Below, one piece after another: positions 55,898 through 64,000 of a stretch of DNA of 64,000 nucleotides. Numbering within the stretch: the stretch's first letter is position 1; the number at the start of each line of letters is the position of its first letter. The position numbers and the translations under genes were made by a program. The stretch comes from Sycobia sp. Sy_11 (Eukaryota > Arthropoda > Insecta > Hymenoptera > Epichrysomallidae): contig JACCIC010000165.1 in the NCBI GenBank assembly GCA_018907035.1, positions 620,001 through 684,000 on the forward strand, given 5' to 3'. The notes under the pieces are model-generated. The model saw only the letters and a program-made list of their open reading frames with translations. It searched no databases and was not told where the DNA came from.

Positions 55898-56263
55898 CAA
55901 ATACGTTTCCGCCGTTTTGAAAAGATGGCACCACCGATAAGATAGCATTGAAACTGCACAAGAGTTAGGAGTGATTCAGCAAGCTATTTCATAACGTCTC
56001 AAATGTCTGGGTATGGTCCAAAAGCAAGGAAATTGGATTCCTTACGAACTGAAGCTAAGAGACGTCGAGCGTCGCTTATTCGCTTGCGAACAATTGCCAA
56101 AAGGCAAAACCGCAAAGGCTTTCTACATCGAATCGTGACGGGAGACGAAAAGTGGATTCACTACGATAACCTAAAGCGTAGGACGTCATGGGGTAAGCCC
56201 GGCCCTGCCTCTACTTTTTTTTTCTTTTTATTTCTTTATAAAAAAACATTGGAAACTTATTTG
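55898..56263 (+). mobile_element. mariner element B3, 366-bp internally deleted copy
   Basis: Ends caaatacgtttccgccg and cattggaaacttatttg, with TA at 55896-55897 and 56264-56265. It retains the 5' UTR fragment, then transposase codons from the second HTH to 'FLHRIVTGDEKWIHYDNLKR' and 'SWGKPGPAS', then the 3' end. Both ends of the coding region and two catalytic Asp are deleted. The open frame 56003-56350 covers the remnant and runs past the element. Confidence 0.9.
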
Positions 56264-56359
56264 TACACTGAATATATTTATAAAGTCGCTGAGATATCGC
56301 TTTTAAAAGGTACTAAGACTATTTTTTCTGAATTTAATTTATCTTACTGAAGTCAGTTT

Positions 56360-56600
56360 CTACAGAGATAAAACATAGTTCGTGTTCGAATGGTAAAAAC
56401 CTATGTGGAGGTGTTTCTGGACGACTTCTACGTGGAATTTTGTATTCAGACGGTAGCAACCGACGCCCAGGTGATGGCTGGGTTTCGTGTTCGGATGGAG
56501 GAATCTGATGTCCAGGTGTCTTGGAATGACCTACATTGGCAGTCTCGTGTTTGGATGGTAAAAACTGATGTCTTATAGAATAGAATGAAACGTAACCTTT
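56360..56600 (-). other. Small ORF encoding a repeated H-x-x-LPSEHE peptide
   Basis: The minus-strand frame at 56615-56334 (93 codons) contains about four units built on His-Arg/Gln-x-(Leu/Pro)-Pro-(Ser/Phe)-(Glu/Lys)-His/Tyr-Glu/Lys: HQFLPSKHE, HQIPPSEHE, RRLLPSEYK, HRFLPFEHE, separated by 6-11 residues rich in Pro, Thr, Ser and Gly. Base composition is less AT-rich than the flanks. I do not recognise a family. It could be a degenerate minisatellite that happens to be open or a fragment of a Pro-rich repeat protein. Confidence 0.4.
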
Positions 56601-56615
56601 ATTATAATAATTCAT

Positions 56616-57548
56616 GCCATATAGTAGTAGTCACTACATTCAAACTGCTATTTTGACTAATAGAAGTGCAATGCTAGATCTTCAGGCGGTTATCTATAAA
56701 AATATCCTATATAATATATTACATACGAGTTTCTATTCTGAATTTTTTTATTATTCTGAATTCTTATTATAGATTTTTCTGAATTTTTGGCACTACTCTT
56801 ATAACTGCACAAAATTATTAGCTCATTTTTTATGTGCTCATCAGTCTTTTTGTTGGATACATACATAAAGATAAGTATAGAATTTATAAATACAGTATTT
56901 AGAAAACAGTGCAAATAAATATAAATACAGAAAAAAGATTTTTTTATACGAATGTTGTACTTTAGAGCATTACGGTTTTTTAAAAATTAACCAAATGAAA
57001 AGTTTATATGTAAACTAATCAAAGTTATTTGAAAATATAAAATTGTGTTAACTTTTAAAAATGTGCTTAAATTCAAAATTGAAAAAATAATATGAAATTT
57101 AAAAAACAAAAATTGTATGTCGACAAGACATACGCAATTTAAGAAATTTCATAAGCGGGAAACATTGGAGCAAAGTTTCTCAGTAAAGTTTAATAGAAAC
57201 GAATATTTCTTTGAATCAAGTGGCAAAATATATCTTAAATTCTAAAAAATATTGATAAATAAATAGTTTTATCTGAAATCGAGCTTTTAAAAATAATGAG
57301 ATCATTACAAATAGCTGAGTTGATTTTAAATTATTTTGTACACCCGGGACAAATGTCATACTTAGCAGATTTTTTGAAAAGTGTTAATGAACGTATCATT
57401 AATACTTTTAAACAAATTTATTATAGCTGTTAATACAATTTTAAACTTTTAAACAAGTTTGATTAAATAAACAATGAATTTTTATTCAGTTAGTGTATAA
57501 TTTTTTCAGGCCGTTTACGGAATATTAGAATCAGAAAATTAGAATCAG
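56616..57548. other. AT-rich DNA, no gene seen
   Basis: Nothing recognised. Confidence 0.45.
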
Positions 57549-58323
57549 GAGCAGCTCATAGTGGATGATTCCCTTCAAATCCCACCAAACATACCGCAAA
57601 ACCTTCCTGGCCGTCAATACCGGCTTGGCCACTGTTTGGGACAGTCCACCGGCTTTGGTCCATGACCGTTTTCGCTTGATAATGTCGTATGAGATCCATT
57701 GTTCGTCGCCAGTCCATCCGCTTCCAAAATGGGTCGAGTTCTTTCCGTTTCAGAAGCACATCGCAAGCGTTGATTCGCTCCAGAAGGTTTTTTTGCGTCA
57801 AATCATGCGGTACCCAAACATCAAGCCTTCTACAGATGGTTTAAAATGGTTTGGTGACTAACTCTCATCTCCTGGGCGATGTCACGAGATGCCACATGCC
57901 GGTCAAACTCGATAAATTCCATGATTTCATCGTTATTTGTCGTCACAGATCTTCCGCCGGCTAGCTTATCCATGATGTCGTTTTCACCGGCTCTGAATCG
58001 TTGAAACTATTCTTTTGTGGTTCGAAGTGATAGCGTGCCATCCCCCAAAACACCATTAATCTCAGGGAACGTTTCCTAGCGGATTTGCCTTTGACGAAGG
58101 AAAGCTTTAAAATAGCGCGAATTTCGGCGTTAATGAACTCTATGTTTACAGGTCTATAACTTTTGAACGCATCATACAAACTAATCATGCATAGCGTCGT
58201 TTTGTACGTTATGTCAAGACCTTTCAAATGATGTATAGTATTGCCAGGTGCGAGCTCTGTAGCGCTTTGTACATAGCCGCGAAATTCATACGACAAAAAG
58301 CGGAAGGGAGATATTTGACAACC
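57549..58323 (-). mobile_element. mariner element C3, 3'-truncated, inserted in copia
   Basis: Right end ggagatatttgacaacc, then TA at 58324-58325. The left part stops inside the transposase gene near 57549. Fragments 'LLERINACDVLLKRKELDPF' and 'MARYHFEPQKNSFNDSEPVK' show the C-family transposase N-terminal half with frame breaks. The second and third catalytic regions are gone. Confidence 0.85.
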
Positions 58324-58612
58324 TAATAACCTTCTCTGAAATTATTTTATTATTATCTGTTATTTTGCTAAAGCTTATTAAAGTTGAATGCATATCTCTG
58401 ACATAAAATACATTTTTCATATTAATTTCATTTTTATTAGCAAACGCATCAAAATCAGTCATGACATTTCCTATTTTGGTAACTTTTACAATCCTATTAT
58501 CCTCTAAATAAACGTTAATATGCTTTTTAAAAACTTCAAAATTTTCAAAATAAGTGTCATTATTGATGATATGATCGGTACAACCGCTATCTAAAATCCA
58601 TTCAATTTGCAT
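58324..58612 (-). pseudogene. Ty1/copia protease region, interrupted by mariner C3
   Basis: Minus strand from 58612: MQIEWILDSGCTDHIIN holds the DSG active-site motif of the copia aspartic protease, followed by 'VKVTKIGNV', 'EINMKNVFYVRDMHSTLISF' and 'SKITDNN', the usual protease to gag_pre-integrase segment. The last residues of the open frame (after 58324) come from the mariner TIR. The rest of pol is not present downstream. Confidence 0.85.
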
Positions 58613-58675
58613 ACATTTATTATTATTTATTTGACTACTGTAGGCTGTTGTCGCAGTATGTTCGACCGCTGCTAC

Positions 58676-59526
58676 TCAGGCACTTCTCTTTTCCTCATAG
58701 CTGGATCTGTTTGCAGCGAACTTTTCTTGTAAGGAATTCTTGTCAAATTGAGAACGATGCGCGCTTACTCTATGTTCGTAATAACCACGCCCACGACTAT
58801 AACATCTCCTTTCTGTCCCTTGGCCTCGTACTGATCTCCATATTGGGTGATTTCTTGACGCTTGTTTGCCATTTTTCTGTATAAGACCAAATTTTCCACA
58901 CTTATAACAGCTGCGCTGATTTTTATCGGTCGTGAAAGCATTTGATTTACTGTTGTAATATTCTTCCTTTTGATTCTTTATTTCAACCATTTGTATTTTA
59001 TTTGTCACATATTCTGTCATTTGCTCTTCTTTTTTTAACGTATCAATCAACTCCCCTATGTAGCTATATGAGTCTGATAATGTATTTAACATATAATATA
59101 ATTTTTCTTTTTCTGTCTCATGAGCACCTGCGCTTTTGAACTCGTTGATACACTTTTCAAAATCAAGAATAAAATGTGCCAATTTACTATAATTTTTTAG
59201 TTTTAATCGTTCTAATTTATTTCTACATACAATTTGTATAGCCGTTGATTCTTTTAAATATAAGTTGTCAAACCTTTTTATTATATCATAAGCCGTCGTT
59301 TTATCCTTAAGGAATTCCATTTGTTTGTTCGAAACAGAACTGTATATATAGTTTATTGCTTTCAAATCATTATCATCCCACGAATCTTGATCATTTATAT
59401 TTTTTGTTTTTTAATATATTAACATGGCATTTTTTTCATTTTCAAAAATATTGTAATGCGTTTTTTCCAGATTTTATAGTTTTCATCGGCAAATACTGAT
59501 ATTTTAAATTCATTATCGTTACCCAT
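58676..59526 (-). pseudogene. Ty1/copia Gag region
   Basis: ATG at 59526 opens MGNDNEFKISVFADENYKIW, a typical copia Gag start, followed by a stop at about 59413. From 59365 the frame is open for 229 residues: 'FLKDKTTAYDIIKRFDNLYL', 'NKLERLKLKNYSKLAHFILD' and 'LLNTLSDSYSYIGELIDTLK'-type blocks of the UBN2/Gag domain, then a zinc knuckle start CYKCGKFG. The normal remainder (H....C) is replaced, so the knuckle is incomplete. A stop at 58675 separates it from the protease. Structural protein of the particle. Confidence 0.85.
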
Positions 59527-59615
59527 TTCTATCGCTCACGTATTTTCAGTAAGGCACCTTTATTTTATACAATAATCTTAAATAAAGTGTTTTTCTAAGC
59601 GACCAATGAACAAAT

Positions 59616-59630
59616 CACGCTCTGCTATCA
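59616..59630 (-). promoter_or_regulatory. Probable copia primer-binding site (initiator Met-tRNA)
   Basis: The minus strand reads TGATAGCAGAGCGTG. It resembles TGGTAGCAGAG..., the complement of the 3' end of eukaryotic initiator Met-tRNA, commonly used by Ty1/copia. It follows directly after ...CCTGGCA, a proper CA-ended LTR edge, and lies 90 bases before the Gag ATG. Confidence 0.6.
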
Positions 59631-59910
59631 TGCCAGGATGATTCGGTTTTAAATGAATAGATTATCACTATTTATTTAGGAATGGAAACATTTATTTGGT
59701 ATAAACGATTCAGTTATAATAAATTCATTAATGTGGCATCATTTCACAGTCAAACGATTTATTTCGTAAACAGCGCGGACTATATATTCGTGCACAGGTA
59801 GTTAAGGCTACATGCATAAATAATATAATATAAGTGTATGCCCTTGCGCACTAAATACATCATGCTCTATATACACAATGATGTATACATACTTAACGTA
59901 TCTGAAAAAT
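59631..59910 (-). repeat. Probable copia 5' LTR (outer limit uncertain)
   Basis: The inner edge is set by the CA at 59631-59632 next to the primer site. The outer TG edge could not be fixed; 59910 assumes a typical copia LTR of about 280 bp. No second LTR was found in the window. Confidence 0.4.
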
Positions 59911-60804
59911 GTATCTATTTTAAAGTGTATTCTCTACCAGCAATGCAGACATACGCCAATGGTAATGATACATTTGGCTGAAGACAGAGTGTACAGTGAT
60001 TGGAAAAATCACAGAGATATTTATTTAACAGTCACAGCAGAAAAGATCATGAATGTAAAAAGATAGATAACAAGGTAACCTGTAGAAAGAAAAACTTATA
60101 ATTGATAATAATATAATTGATATTTAATTTTACAATATAGATTTTTTAAATTTAGAGTCAATGGTGGTGATTATAAACTGTTACGAGATACTTAGAATTA
60201 TATTATTTTATAAAAATTGTAAAAAATATTTGTTGGTTCAAAGGTTAGATGTAATATAATGTAATTTAAGAAATTTCATGATGTGGGAATCATATTGGAG
60301 CAAAGTATACATTACTACCATATAGATATTCTTAAAAACAGCGGCAGAACTAATATTTATAAGTTTCTAAGTAAAGTTGTAACAGAAACGAATAATTTTT
60401 TTAATCAAGTCGCAAAATGAGTCTCCTTAGACTACAAAGCAACACAAACAGGTTTGGTCTATCGCAAAAGTTACAAGACTTAGCGGAAAGTATTGTATTC
60501 TTTCAGGAAATAATCAACCTGTTGTTATCTACTCAAATGCAACTTAGTTTTTTCGAGCTCCGATACGTAGGATCTCCTTTCTATTGTTATCGCTAAAAGC
60601 CAACGATTTCTCAATAAGATGTTTGTAAAGATGAATATTTGGGAATCAAGAATCTATCAATGAGCAATATAGCTCTTACTTTACGATAGTAATAAAAAAT
60701 TACAAAAGATAATGTACTACTGTCTACAAATATGAGTAAGAATTTTCAATTCAAACTTCCCGGGTTTATTGATTCGAATCAATGTTTTTATTTTTAAGTT
60801 GGTA
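59911..60804. other. AT-rich DNA, no gene seen
   Basis: The open frame at 59878-60066 has no recognised relatives. Nothing else seen. Confidence 0.4.
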
Positions 60805-61430
60805 GTACTCTCAGAGCTATCTGTGTCAAATTTGACGCTCTCACATTGTCCCTTTATTTGTCATATAGTTACGCTTGTGTTTTGTGAACAAAAAAAAGTT
60901 GTCGTTCAAAAAAGGTCGAGAGCGCGTTGAAGACCAACCACATCAAAGACGACCAAGAACATCTACTAATGAGCTACACGTCGATAAAATCAAAGTATTG
61001 GTTCTGCAAAATCGTCGATTGGTGACTAGAGCGCTTGCCAATATTGTTGGAATTTCAAATGGGTTAGTCCACACCATTTTGAAAGACAATTTGTGCCAAA
61101 AAGAGTGAAATCTCGATTGTTGCCAAAAGCACTCAGTTTTTTGGAAACATGGCATCGGATAGAGGTATGTGAAATGATGCTTTCGAACTATCAGGACAAG
61201 ATGGAACGCATGATAACTGGACATAAGACTTGGGTCTACGCTTACCATCTAGAAACAACCGATCAATCGAGCGAATATCATACCAAAGGAGAGCGGAGAT
61301 CGAAAAAATCACGCCAAAGTCACTCAAAAATCACTCAAAAATTCGATTATCGTGGTGTGGTGCATTATGAATTCCTTCCAACCGGCCAAACGGTTAACAA
61401 AGAATATTATTTTAATATTATTAGTTAGAT
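60805..61430 (+). pseudogene. mariner transposase fragment D4
   Basis: Blocks: 'RERVEDQPHQRRPRTSTNEL', 'VLVLQNRRLVTRALANIVGI' (second HTH), 'FLETWHRIEVCEMMLSNYQD' after a shift, 'RMITGHKTWVYAYHLETTDQ' (first catalytic region, GDE.W changed to GHKTW), 'RRSKKSRQSHSKITQKFDYR' and 'GVVHYEFLPTGQTVNKEYYF'. Homology stops before the second catalytic Asp. The D-lineage relationship is clear but the copy diverges from D1. TIRs not found. Confidence 0.8.
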
Positions 61431-61985
61431 TTAGAAGAATAAATACAGATTTCAAAAGTTATAAATAAAATCTTACTCATATTTGTACATAGTATTACAT
61501 CAATAATCTAATTCTCAATCATTCTGAATATTTTAATAATTTTGCCTGTGAATTTAATAATAGAAGTGCAAGTTTAAGAAATATTATAAGTCTTACGTAT
61601 CATAAAAACTACAATAATCATTCACATAAGAGTTTGATTTTTCCAATTATCTTAACTAATATGACCGATAAAAATCTAACAATTTTGTAGGTTGGAAAAA
61701 TGATAGTTGATATTGTTGTTCTATGTGTTATTTGTTTGTTATGAATTTTGTGAACCCCATATCATTCAACTACTAGCATTTTTTAATTCTCAATATTTGA
61801 ACATACTGTGGTTATTTATTATAAATTTTTATATTTCAAGCACTAAGAAATAATGGCTATCTATCTACTCCTCAAAACTATGAACACGGATACCTATTCT
61901 TTTATTTTGTTTTTCTCCTTTTTCAAATTTCCACTCAATGATATTATTGCTATTGTTCTCGTCGTTGTCGTTGTCGTAGTCGTCG
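61431..61985. other. AT-rich DNA, no gene seen
   Basis: Short PLE-like echoes (for example aatatgaccgataaaaatct) are too weak to call. Confidence 0.4.
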
Positions 61986-62565
61986 TCGTCACTTTATCGG
62001 TGTGAAGGCATTTTCGCATTTTTTATGACCGTTCTATGAGCAAAGTTTGACAGACCGGTCACGAGAATATTTGTGATTCGAAACGAAACTTTTATCCCTA
62101 CATACTAAACACATGTGTCCATTCTTGCGCGGGCAGGTATATTCATTGCTTCCATACCAGTATTTCATGCATTAGCAATTCTACATTCAAACCTAGATTC
62201 ATTCAAACTTCCATAAATCCGTCCATTCTTTTGCTCTGCAGCACATTTGTTACGTATTTGACGATCAATTGCCAATTGTCTACGTCTACTGACATGAGTC
62301 TCGTATCGTTGTCTGACATGATCACTGTTATTATTCTTTCAAATTCCGACCGTAAGTCATTCCAATTGGTGTACACGAAAAATGTTTTTCTAACATCGTC
62401 AGGAGCCCATTCGCAGTTCTTGCAGTCTAATGAGGTCACCCTCTTCAACCTCGAGATATATTTATGGAAGTACCCGTGTCCAGACAGAAATTGAGAGAGG
62501 TAGAAATCCACCTCATCATGTTTTCTCTGTATGCATAGGCCGATCTCGGGTATGCGCCATTTCAT
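61986..62565 (-). pseudogene. R1-type LINE 3' fragment (C-terminal domain)
   Basis: Minus strand: 'VDFYLSQFLSGHGYFHKYIS', 'RLKRVTSLDCKNC' and 'FFVYTNWNDL' correspond to the C-terminal CCHC knuckle of R1-clade ORF2 (FLSGHGYFR.YL.R......C..C......H..F.C..W). The third ligand, His, is changed. It continues 'NWQLIVKYVTNVLQSKRMDG', also present in the copy downstream. The 3' UTR runs to about 61986. Confidence 0.75.
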
Positions 62566-62575
62566 TTTGCGTTAT

Positions 62576-62603
62576 TTATTATTATTATTATTATTATTAT
62601 TTT
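62576..62603. repeat. (ATT)n tract at R1 copy junction
   Basis: A short TAA/ATT repeat between the two R1-type copies, probably the 3' tail of the upstream (higher-coordinate) copy. Confidence 0.8.
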
Positions 62604-64000
62604 AGGAGTCTGTGAATGCTATTTTCCAATGACCGTTCTTCAAGAACATTCCTGGTGAACGGCCATCGGAATACGTGCGACTCGACACAAATCCCATGCC
62701 ACTACACACCAAACACATATCTGCATGTTGCACCGACACCAGCCCGGAACTGTTATGCACATTACTTCAGCCTGGGCGTCAGTCCTTGCGTGGTCATTTC
62801 ACGTTCATACCTTTCAACCCCCGTTCTCATGTATACTCGATGTCGCGTTTACTCTCACATACTTTCATCATCCAGGCATCCATCTGCTTTTTTGCTCCGT
62901 AGCACATGCGTAACGTATTTTACGATCAACCGCTAGCTGTCCGCGTCCGTTGTCATAAGTTTCGTTACGTTTTCTGGCATGATCTCACATATCCTCGTCT
63001 GTAGCCCTAATCGTAACTCGATCCAATGGTCGCATACAAAAAACGTGTGCTCCGCATCGTCCCAAGCCCATCCACAGTACGTGCATTCCGGAGAGGAAAT
63101 CCTCTTCATCCTGCAGAGGTCCTTACGGTAGTATCCATGTCCGGATAGAAACTGAGTAAGGTAGAATTTCACCTCCCCGTGTTGCCTCGCCTTACATGGA
63201 CCGATTTCAGGTATAAGTCTTTTCGTCCATTGTCCACGTTCGTCCGTCGTCCACCGTCTCTGCCACGTCTCAATCGTCTTTGTCCGTTCTTCAGTTGCAG
63301 CGTCTTCCCTTTGAACGGAATACGGAAACGTAGCACTGTCTTCCCTTTTTCGGACTCCGCTCGTGAATACGTTTCCGTTCGGTCGCGAGCAGATCGATGG
63401 GAATGACCCCAGCGATCACGAAAACCGCGCTCTCAGATACGGTGCGATACGCGCACGCGATTTTTAACGCGCCCACCCTTTGTACGCTTTTTATGGCGTT
63501 CGCGCGTTTTCTGATATTCATCGAGTCGGCCCATACCTCCGCCCCGTATAGCAGAATCGAGTGGGTAACGCTCATCAGTAGTCTTCGTACGTTCTGTGTA
63601 GGTCCTTTCGTATTGGCCATTAGTCTACTTAAAGCCTTTGTTTTTCAGCTGCCTTATTAGTCGCATTTCCTAAGTGCGGCCAGAAGCTCAGCTCGTATCC
63701 AAGATGACCCCAAGATACTTGACCTCACTCATGGTCTCCAGTCTTTCCGTCCCTAACATGAAAGGAATCTTCATTACCGTCTCTATACGTCTGCGAGTTA
63801 GTAGCAGTAACTCGGTCTTTTGTAGCGCCAGTTGAAGTCCATGGTCTGTCATCCATTCGGTTACCCGTCGCATGACCTGATTCAGCTTTAACTGAATTAG
63901 GTGATAGTCGTGCGCAACTATCACAGCTGCCACATCGTCAGCTTATACTACAAGGCGCCCGTCCAAAGGCATGCCCAGTCTTAGTAAGCTGTCGTACTGT
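62604..64000 (-). pseudogene. R1-type LINE, C-terminal RT and zinc domain, runs off the window
   Basis: Minus strand from the edge: a V-V-stop-A-D-D-V-A-A-V-I active site (YADD box with a stop in place of Tyr, about 63945), 'VTEWMTDHGLQLALQKTELL', 'SEVKYLGVILDTS', a shift, 'SILLYGAEVWADSMNIRKRA', 'RTVSESAVFVIAGVIPIDLL', a shift, then 'LTQFLSGHGYYRKDLCRMKR', 'CTYCGWAWDDAEHTFFVCDH' (intact CCHC) and the 3' UTR. Same order as 21373-23720 but a different subfamily, closest to the fragment at 61986-62565. Confidence 0.85.

Noticed and set aside
43685..64000. Further PRL-1 exons
   Set aside because: I looked for the catalytic HCVAG..R loop and the CAAX-type end on the plus strand and saw neither. 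They are presumed to lie beyond the window.
1..64000. CRISPR arrays, tRNA or rRNA genes, prokaryotic operons
   Set aside because: No regularly spaced direct repeats with unique spacers, no cloverleaf-like sequence, and no prokaryotic gene organisation were seen. The 16-bp arrays have no spacers.

Overview
This is eukaryotic DNA. It is AT-rich and almost wholly made of transposable-element remains, with one host gene spread through it. The gene (+ strand) is a PRL/PTP4A-type protein tyrosine phosphatase: a first coding exon at 25520-25636 and a phase-matched second coding exon at 43553-43684, separated by a 17.9-kb intron full of transposons. Later exons were not found. The mixture of several mariner lineages, R1-clade LINEs, Penelope-like elements (PLEs), Ty3/gypsy, Ty1/copia and a DUF4780-type ORF points to an insect, probably a hymenopteran (ant-like). 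The species cannot be fixed from the window.

Layout. 1-3260: gypsy gag relic (-) and a TA-flanked mariner (family A). 3261-6270: AT-rich DNA with a GC-rich patch. 6271-7511: two near-identical mariner 5' ends. 7512-13550: a cluster of PLE copies, the best with an intact GIY-YIG endonuclease ORF between two 257-bp direct repeats (pseudo-LTRs), each carrying a hammerhead-ribozyme motif on the minus strand. 14946-17904: a 1.7-kb GC-rich LTR-like repeat split by mariner B1. A second copy, inverted, lies at 25841-27504 inside the PRL intron. 19500-23790: DUF4780-type pseudogene, PLE pseudo-LTR and an R1-clade LINE. 24090-25488: mariner relic and the sequence before PRL exon 1. 27581-37257: mariners C1, D1, A2, A3 and C2 with smaller relics. 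37655-40165: three more PLE fragments, two of them in inverted orientation. 41832-43086: mariner B2, then PRL exon 2.

44110-64000: mariner G; a decayed gypsy element (gag, RT, RNase H) split by mariner A4; a long TIR-bounded mariner D3 containing a copia RT/RNase H relic; a 366-bp internally deleted mariner B3; a small ORF encoding a repeated peptide; mariner C3 inserted into the protease region of a copia element whose primer-binding site and LTR edge are visible; another mariner fragment; and two R1-type LINE tails in tandem, the second running off the window.

Nearly every TE protein is broken by stops, frameshifts or deletions. The exception is the 181-residue PLE endonuclease ORF. Nested insertions give a relative chronology: B1 is younger than LTR-like copy 1, A4 younger than the gypsy element, C3 younger than the copia element. 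No tRNA, rRNA, CRISPR or prokaryotic feature was seen.
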